DNA of 64,000 bases from Pisaster brevispinus. Its lineage: Eukaryota; Echinodermata; Asteroidea; Forcipulatida; Asteriidae. Both the position numbers and the translations under genes were made by a program. The stretch spans positions 1 through 64,000 of the forward strand of contig JAMKCF010000062.1 of assembly GCA_023634235.1 (NCBI GenBank), given 5' to 3'. Below, piece by piece: positions 58,028 through 64,000 of this stretch; positions within the stretch are counted from its first letter, which is position 1; every line of letters begins with the position of its first letter. The notes below the pieces were generated by a model. The model searched no databases and was not told the origin of the DNA. It saw only the letters and a list, made by a program, of their open reading frames with translations.

Positions 58028-58197
58028 CTTGAAAAGCCCTATGGAATTCGCCCCTTGTTCCAGGGCTTGAATTTGATGGGGAAATCCACAAGAATGCAGG
58101 GCTTGCATGTTGCTTAAAATATGCACTAGACAAGAATTTCTGTTACAAGACCAGAAATAAAGAGAGAAATCCATTATCTACTCAGTTTAACATGTAA
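58028..58197 (+). pseudogene. Second decayed copy of the terminal exon
   Basis: Shares the CGCCCCTTGTTCC insertion with the 56301 copy, so these two derive from the same frameshifted ancestor and reflect a later duplication of the P-S-P-R set. Confidence 0.7.
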
Positions 58198-58317
58198 ACT
58201 TTTTTTTATCTGAACAAGCACTGACACGAGAGTGATTTCATTTGTCTGCAGTTTCTTTCCAGAACCTGATTATTTCCAAACTTTTTATATGTGTTCTTTT
58301 GAATTGTTTTTGTCCAG

Positions 58318-58386
58318 TAGGCACAGCTATTTCTTCATGAGTTTGTGCTGTCTGTGTCGCCTCTTCATCCCACGGCTCATGAAAAG
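58318..58386 (+). CDS. Small symmetric exon, copy 7 (69 nt)
   Basis: One silent change (CGG to CGC). Splice sites and frame retained. Followed by the last, partial R and Q modules before the minisatellite. Confidence 0.45.
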
Positions 58387-58945
58387 GTACACATTTTATA
58401 AGACCTTTGGACTGGTCTGGTCATTAGTTTACTGGCCAGACTCTAAAATTACTGGCCTTGGCTTTTGCAACTGCAGGGTTTTGATGTTGCTTGCCACTTG
58501 TCAGAATTTAGTGTGTGAGAGCTGAATTTAATTTCCGAATAAACACTTTCATCTATGTCTAGCTGTTTGTTGGAGGTGAATTTGCCCCGCAATCCAGCTC
58601 ATATACATTGTCAAAGAACTGTTATTTTGCCATCCTTAGAGCAGCCAACTCTCCCTGTTTCTGCGGATAGTTTCCTGAAAGTAAATCCATCTTTCCAGGT
58701 TCAGATAAACAAATTTGAAAATCTCCCCAATTATTTTAGGTTTTCCCCCATGTTCTTCATATCGCCCACATTATTGTAGAAAATTTCCTTGACTGCAAGA
58801 TGAAAATGTTGGCAGCTTCACCTTTTAGAGTGGTTGCTCTTAAAATCGTACACTTCCTAATTAAATTCTTGGCGCTTGTTAAACCCTATCAATATTTTCA
58901 GCATGTTATTACCTTGTCCTTTATTTTGGTTGTACCAACCATTTT

Positions 58946-59045
58946 CAGATTGGAGTGTGGAGTTCGGAGGTTGGAGTTTGGGGCTTGGAGTTTGGAGTTT
59001 GGAAATTGGAGATTTGAGGTTGGTGTTTTGAGATTGAGGCATCTG
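58946..59045. repeat. Degenerate GGAGTTTG-type short repeat
   Basis: About 100 bp of TTGGAGT/TTGGAGTTTGGA variants directly before the minisatellite. Purine-rich on this strand. Confidence 0.8.
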
Positions 59046-59056
59046 GTTGATAGCTT

Positions 59057-62000
59057 CCAGTTGTAGTCGCAGTTGAAGTCTCAGTTGTAGTCTCAGTTGT
59101 AGCCCCAGTTGTAGCCCCAGTTGTAGCCCCAGTTGTAGCCCCAGTTGTAGCCCCAGTTGTAGCCCCAGTTGTAGCCCCAGTTGTAGCCCCAGTTGTAGCC
59201 CCAGTTGTAGCCCCAGTTGTAGCCCCAGTTGTAGCCCCAGTTGTAGCCCCAGTCTCAGTTGTAGTCCCAGTTGTAGTCTCAGTTGTAGTCTCAGTTGTAG
59301 TCCCAGTTGCAGTCCCAGTTGTAGTCCCAGTTGTAGTCCCAGTTGTAGTCCCAGTTGTAGTCCCAGTTGTAGTCCCAGTTGTAGTCCCAGTTGTAGTCCC
59401 AGTTGTAGTCCCAGTTGTAGTCCCAGTTGTTGCCCCAGTTGTAGCCCCAGTTGTAGCCCCAGTTGTAGCCCCAGTTGTAGCCCCAGTTGTAGCCCCAGTT
59501 GTAGCCCCAGTTGTAGCCCCAGTTGTAGCCCCAGTTGTAGCCCCAGTTGTAGCCCCAGTTGTAGCCCCAGTTGTAGCCCCAGTTGTAGCCCCAGTTGTAG
59601 CCCCAGTTGTAGCCCCAGTTGTAGCCCCAGTTGTAGCCCCAGTTGTAGCCCCAGTTGTAGCCCCAGTTGTAGCCCCAGTTGTAGCCCCAGTTGTAGCCCC
59701 AGTTGTAGCCCCAGATGTAGCCCCAGTTGTAGCCCCAGTTGTAGCCCCAGTTGTAGCCCCAGTTGTAGCCCAGTTGTAGCCCCAGTTGTAGCCCCAGTTG
59801 TAGCCCCAGTTGTAGCCCCAGTTGTAGCCCCAGTTGTAGCCCCAGTTGTAGCCCCAGTTGTAGCCCCAGTTGTAGCCCCAGTTGTAGCCCCAGTTGTAGC
59901 CCCAGTTGTAGCCCCAGTTGTAGCCCCAGTTGTAGCCCCAGATGTAGCCCCAGTTGTAGTCCAAGTTGTAGTCCCAGTTGTAGTCCCAGTTGTAGTCTCA
60001 GTTGTAGTCTCAGTTGTAGTCTCAGTTGTAGTCTCAGTTGTAGTCTCAGTTGTAGTCTCAGTTGTAGTCTCAGTTGTTGTCTCAGTTGTAGTCTCAGTTG
60101 TAGTCTCAGTTGTAGCCCCAGTTGTAGCCCCAGTTGTAGCCCCAGTTGTAGCCCCAGTTGTAGCCCCAGTTGTAGCCCCAGTTGTAGCCCCAGTTGTAGC
60201 CCCAGTTGTAGCCCCAGTTGTAGCCCCAGTTGTAGCCCCAGTTGTAGCCCCAGTTGTAGCCCCAGTCTCAGTTGTAGTCTCAGTTGTAGTCTCAGTTGTA
60301 GTCTCAGTTGTAGTCCCAGTTGTAGTCCCAGTTGTAGTCCCAGTTGTAGTCCCAGTTGTAGTCCCAGTTGTAGTCCCAGTTGTAGTCCCAGTTGTAGTCC
60401 CAGTTGTAGTCCCAGTTGTAGTCCCAGTTGTAGTCCCAGTTGTAGCCCCAGTTGTAGCCCCAGTTGTAGCCCCAGTTGTAGCCCCAGTTGTAGCCCCAGT
60501 TGTAGCCCCAGTTGTAGCCCCAGTTGTAGCCCCAGTTGTAGCCCCAGTTGTAGCCCCAGTTGTAGCCCCAGTTGTAGCCCCAGTTGTAGCCCCAGTTGTA
60601 GCCCCAGTTGTAGCCCCAGTTGTAGCCCCAGTTGTAGCCCCAGTTGTAGCCCCAGTTGTAGCCCCAGTTGTAGCCCCAGTTGTAGCCCCAGTTGTAGCCC
60701 CAGTTGTAGCCCCAGTTGTAGCCCCAGTTGTAGCCCCAGTTGTAGCCCCAGTTGTAGCCCCAGTTGTAGCCCCAGTTGTAGCCCAGTTGTAGCCCCAGTT
60801 GTAGCCCCAGTTGTAGCCCCAGTTGTAGCCCCAGTTGTAGCCCCAGTTGTAGCCCCAGTTGTAGCCCCAGTTGTAGCCCCAGTTGTAGCCCCAGTTGTAG
60901 CCCCAGTTGTAGCCCCAGTTGTAGCCCCAGTTGTAGCCCCAGTTGTAGCCCCAGTTGTAGCCCCAGTTGTAGCCCCTAGTTGTAGCCCCAGTTGTAGCCC
61001 CAGTTGTAGCCCCAGTTGTAGCCCCAGTTGTAGCCCAGTTGTAGCCCCAGTTGTAGCCCCAGTTGTAGCCCCAGTTGTAGCCCCAGTTGTAGCCCCAGAT
61101 GTAGCCCCAGATGTAGCCCCAGATGTAGCCCCAGATGTAGCCCCAGTTGTAGCCCCAGTTGTAGCCCCAGTTGTAGTCCCAGTTGTAGTCCCAGTTGTAG
61201 TCCCAGTTGTAGTCCCAGTTGTAGTCCCAGTTGTAGTCCCAGTTGTAGTCCCAGTTGTAGTCCCAGTTGTAGTCCCAGTTGTAGTCCCAGTTGTAGTCCC
61301 AGTTGTAGTCCCAGTTGTAGTCCCAGTTGTAGTCTCAGTTGTAGTCTCAGTTGTAGTCTCAGTTGTAGTCTCAGTTGTAGTCTCAGTTGTAGTCTCAGTT
61401 GTAGTCTCAGTTGTAGTCTCAGTTGTAGTCTCAGTTGTAGTCTCAGTTGTAGTCTCAGTTGTAGTAGTCTCAGTTGTAGTCTCAGTTGTAGTCTCAGTTG
61501 TAGTCTCAGTTGTAGTCTCAGTTGTAGTCTCAGATGTAGTCTCAGATGTAGTCTCAGATGTAGTCTCAGATGTAGTCTCAGATGTAGTCTCAGATGTAGT
61601 CTCAGATGTAGTCTCAGATGTAGTCTCAGTTGTAGTCTCAGTTGTAGTCTCAGTTGTAGTCTCAGTTGTAGTCTCAGTTGTAGTCTCAGTTGTAGTCTCA
61701 GTTGTAGTCTCAGTTGTAGTCTCAGTTGTAGTCTCAGTTGTAGTCTCAGTTGTAGTCTCAGTTGTAGTCTCAGTTGTAGTCTCAGTTGTAGTCTCAGTTG
61801 TAGTCTCAGTTGTAGTCTCAGTTGTAGTCTCAGTTGTAGTCTCAGTTGTAGTCTCAGTTGTAGTCTCAGTTGTAGTCTCAGTTGTAGTCTCAGTTGTAGT
61901 CTCAGTTGTAGTCTCAGTTGTAGTCTCAGTTGTAGTCTCAGTTGTAGTCTCAGTTGTAGTCTCAGTTGTAGTCTCAGTTGTAGTCTCAGTTGTAGTCTCA

Positions 62001-62195
62001 GTTGTAGTCTCAGTTGTAGTCTCAGTTGTAGTCTCAGTTGTAGTCTCAGTTGTAGTCTCAGTTGTAGTCTCAGTTGTAGTCTCAGTTGTAGTCTCAGTTG
62101 TAGTCTCAGTTGTAGTCTCAGTTGTAGTCTCAGTTGTAGTCTCAGTTGTAGTCTCAGTTGTAGTCTCAGTTGTAGTCTCAGTTGTAGTCTCAGAT
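59057..62195. repeat. 12-bp minisatellite, about 260 units, in variant blocks
   Basis: The basic unit is GTAGCCCCAGTT with variants GTAGTCCCAGTT, GTAGTCTCAGTT, GTAGCCCCAGAT and GTAGTCTCAGAT. Variants are clustered: a long CCCC block at 59430-59955, TCCC at 59300-59430, TCTC at 60000-60110, CCCC again at 60445-61100, four CAGAT units near 61100-61145, eight TCTCAGAT near 61530-61625, then TCTC to the end. A few 11-, 13- and 15-mers break phase. Because 12 is a multiple of 3, several frames stay open (NWGY and TGAT/TETT repeats on the minus strand, VVAP on the plus strand). The 339-codon minus-strand frame at 58945-59964 is a by-product and is not called as a gene. Confidence 0.97.
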
Positions 62196-62213
62196 TTTAG
62201 TTTCTAGTTCAAC

Positions 62214-62425
62214 CAAAAGCCTGCCTACACTACCTCTCCTCCAAGCAGACTGCGGCTGTCAGATCCTCTTTACTCCTCCACCAGATTTTGCGCTTCTTGA
62301 CATTCATGGGCCTGTGATACCCGATGCTGACTGAGAGCGACATTATTTGAGGTACTTTTCATCAAGTTACTGTTAATGTCATTTGTTATATATTTGAGTG
62401 TACAGCCTTTTGATTTTTTGCACAG
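62214..62425 (+). pseudogene. Decayed CUB C-terminal fragment, copy B, and flank
   Basis: GCCTGCCTACACTACC, then GCAGACTGCGGCTGTCAGAT and CCTCTTTACTCC match the 44910-44970 stretch with deletions (for example loss of six bases after GCCTAC). No frame survives. The rest to 62425 is intronic. Confidence 0.5.
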
Positions 62426-62638
62426 AGCGGAGCATTCTCTGAGGCATGGGTCAGTAGACTTACCAGGTCATTCAATGTCTTAAAGATGTGTGCATGCTCA
62501 GTATTGTCAACAGTAGAAGATATCACAGTATGTTTGCTGCCACCTACAGTTCCAATGATGTCAACTGGAAATAAATCTTCTCTTAATAATTTTTTGGTTT
62601 TTGGAAGAGTACTTTCATTCCCTCTTGATGGTATCTGA
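62426..62638 (+). other. Stretch open on both strands, candidate exon of uncertain strand
   Basis: On the plus strand GATTTTTTGCACAG precedes 62426, and a 71-codon frame (SGAFSEAWVSRLTRSF and onward) ends at TGA 62636. On the minus strand an overlapping frame of about 97 codons (62386-62676) contains PVDIIGTVGGSKHT, then ISSTVDNTEHAHIFKTLNDL and ENAPLCAKNQKAV, which is also protein-like. I cannot decide which, if either, is real. No family recognised. Confidence 0.3.
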
Positions 62639-62726
62639 CATCCACAAAATGTCAACCAACATTTTCTAGAAAAGTGCTAATAACAAGTTAATGTCTGCTA
62701 ACCTTTCCCGCTTATGTAAATTTCAG

Positions 62727-62915
62727 AGTGCAGCAGCAAGGTCCTGCCTGCTGACTGAGGAGCCTTCCAGTCTGTCAACTTCCTGTTAAACAATCAACCA
62801 GATGCCGATTGTCAGACGCTGATACACTCGCAACCAGACGTCAGGGTTCAGACTGTTTTCAGCGAGTTGGAGTGGGAGAAACATGGTAGGAAGCTTCACA
62901 ACTTACTACCTGAAG
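62727..62915 (+). pseudogene. CUB-domain exon, N-terminal half, copy B (189 nt, frameshifted)
   Basis: Acceptor TTATGTAAATTTCAG and donor CTGAAG|GTCAGA bound 189 nt, the same length as the 45236 exon. Phase 0 reads SAAARSCLLTEEPSSLSTSC and stops. A second frame, open from 62759, reads NNQPDADCQTLIHSQPDV, then RVQTVFSELEWEKHGRKL and HNLLPE. The CUB pattern (C-LTE, then PDADC, then RVQTVFSELEWE) crosses the two frames, so a small indel near 62770-62790 has broken it. Homologous to 43442-43597. Confidence 0.65.
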
Positions 62916-63264
62916 GTCAGAATCTTACTCCTCAACATTTCAACAACTTTTGAAATATTTTCCAAATATTTCCCATTGAAATTAATTGGCTGATTCTTTG
63001 TTCATGCTTAGGTTCAAGAGATCAATCTTCAATAACCTGCCTACACTTTTTTTGTTCATAAAGCAATTTTCAATCAATTTGTTTTAGAGACATCATAATG
63101 CTGAAAGATCTTATATTTTTAATCATAAAAAATGCAAATATTTTTTTGGCAAATCCACTAATGGTGAAAAAATTTTCCTTTTTTCCCCCACTTCTTAAAA
63201 ATGTATTTTAAAAGATCTTCAGATGTATTTTTGACAATTCTTGATTTTATTGTCTGAATTACAG

Positions 63265-63435
63265 CCGAGTGATTTGAGGACAGGCCAGAACGTCAACCTG
63301 TGCAGCCAGCTTGGCCCTATGGACCGGTCATCCATCGGGAGTGAAGTCCTGCTGAGTTTGTCTCTGATGAATCGAACTATTTCCCAGGATACTCAGCTGA
63401 TCATACAGTGTTGCCATGGATCCCTGACTCTCCAG
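63265..63435 (+). pseudogene. CUB-domain exon, C-terminal half, copy B (171 nt)
   Basis: ACTGAATTACAG-like acceptor (TGTCTGAATTACAG) and CTCCAG|GTTTGT donor. Phase 0 is open throughout: PSDLRTGQNVNLCSQLGPMD, then RSSIGSEVLLSLSLMNRTIS and QDTQLIIQCCHGSLTLQ. Comparison with 43817-43981 shows one G missing after GAAGTCCTGCTG. In the other frame the CUB-type continuation EFVSDESNYFPGYSADHTVL appears. So the exon is open and splice-competent but no longer encodes a normal CUB end. The expected Cys-Gly is Cys-Ser here. It could still be translated as a variant. Confidence 0.6.
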
Positions 63436-64000
63436 GTTTGTTGAGAAATGGGTGTTAATCTGTGTATGCAGTTAACGTACATTATTTTCCTTCATGCATG
63501 ACGCGGCTTATCTGACTCCAAATGTTCAACAAAAATCACTGCCTCTTAACTATTGATGGGCCTTATCTGGTATCACTATAGATCATTGTGATGATAACTG
63601 GGGGAAAATGAAACTTATCCTGTGAAATAAGCCTTTCATTTGCTCAGGTAATGTTGTCATATTATTTAAAATAACGCAGTGGGTAGTTATGAAGTGTATT
63701 TTTTAGGGGTTAAGTGTAGTTTTAAGGTAAGCAGCTGTACATGAGATTGGACCTTTATTTGCCTATTAGCACACAAAAAATGACCAAAAGAATGATATGC
63801 GCGCAGTATAAAATAACTGAGCAGAAATAGATTATCAGCCATAACGTCCTACTTAATTAGGTTGTTACGCCTGGTACCTAACTGTACGTAACTGTTTATC
63901 ATCCCTATGATATTCAGGTATTTTTCGTGTATCATTAAGGTAAACGTGCTACCAGTGTGTCTGACCTGGTTTCTCCTATCAGGATGTTTGAGTGTTAAAC
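63436..64000. other. Duplicated intronic sequence at the right edge
   Basis: Matches 43982-44400 and then 45625-45690 (AAGGTAAACGTGCTACC, TATCAGGATGTTTGAGTG), skipping the segment that holds the CUB exon in the left copy. The duplication continues past the window edge. Confidence 0.8.

Larger units (their letters stand above)
51900..58900. repeat. Block of locally duplicated exon-bearing modules
   Basis: Four sequence modules recur in varying order. P holds the small exon, with its upstream GATCTCTGGTCAGTCCCTCC and CAGTTTCTTCCCAGAAC. Q contains CCTATCAATATTTGAAG and ACCGCTAGGCCACAAC. R contains ACTGGCCAGACTC, GCTGTTTGTTAGAGG and AACTCTCCCTGTTTC. S holds the terminal exon. Approximate order: P1 51950, Q 52225, P2 52660, R 52922, Q 53420, P3 53880, S 54180, R 54665 (interrupted), Q 55830, P4 55965, S 56190, P5 56518, R 56660, Q 57165, P6 57620, S 57905, P7 58245, R 58387. 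Copies differ by several percent plus indels. Confidence 0.9.

Noticed and set aside
59057..62195. Minisatellite as a CRISPR array
   Set aside because: Units are contiguous 12-mers without unique spacers, and the context is eukaryotic.

Overview
The window looks like nuclear DNA of a metazoan. It has small exons flanked by canonical AG/GT splice sites, long AT-rich introns, tRNA-derived SINEs, MITEs, LINE and Penelope-like remnants, a pogo/Tigger-type element and long satellites. CUB-domain gene fragments plus this repeat spectrum suggest a marine invertebrate, perhaps an echinoderm or other deuterostome, but I cannot prove the taxon from the sequence. There is no bacterial-style gene layout, and almost all open frames are chance or repeat-derived.

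Layout. (1) 1-21279 is a nearly perfect satellite of 45.2 units of 471 bp. Each unit carries two exon-like cassettes with splice signals and a GC-rich hairpin. (2) 21280-43441 is mostly intron-like or intergenic DNA. It holds a few candidate exons of an unidentified plus-strand gene (30344-30457, 37541-37688 and the terminal exon 43069-43441), a decayed exon present twice (23.2 and 38.8 kb), tRNA-derived repeats, a nested inverted-repeat element (34.5-36.0 kb) and a repeat island (39.1-42.7 kb). (3) 43.4-46.3 kb contains remnants of CUB-domain exons. A related, independently decayed set lies at 62.2-64.0 kb. (4) 46.8-49.1 kb holds a Penelope-like GIY-YIG fragment, a 683-bp near-perfect palindrome and a LINE fragment. 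(5) 51.4-58.9 kb is the most gene-like and most interesting part. A candidate signal-peptide exon is followed by seven copies of a small symmetric exon, a candidate terminal exon and two decayed copies of that terminal exon. All of these sit in a locally duplicated block, and one copy of the block is interrupted by a 685-bp TA-flanked DNA element. (6) 59.06-62.2 kb is a 12-bp minisatellite with block structure and a 1013-bp higher-order duplication.

How the parts relate. The recurring theme is local amplification of exon-bearing DNA: the 471-bp satellite, the 69-nt exon family, the duplicated 23/38 kb exon and the duplicated CUB exons. In several pairs the two copies are broken in different places. 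Where exons can be phased they are compatible. The 23.2-kb exon leaves AG and the 43069 exon starts with one base. The 51511 exon, the seven small exons and the 54293 terminal exon all join in the same phase. No complete gene can be asserted, and transcription evidence is needed to separate live exons from relics.
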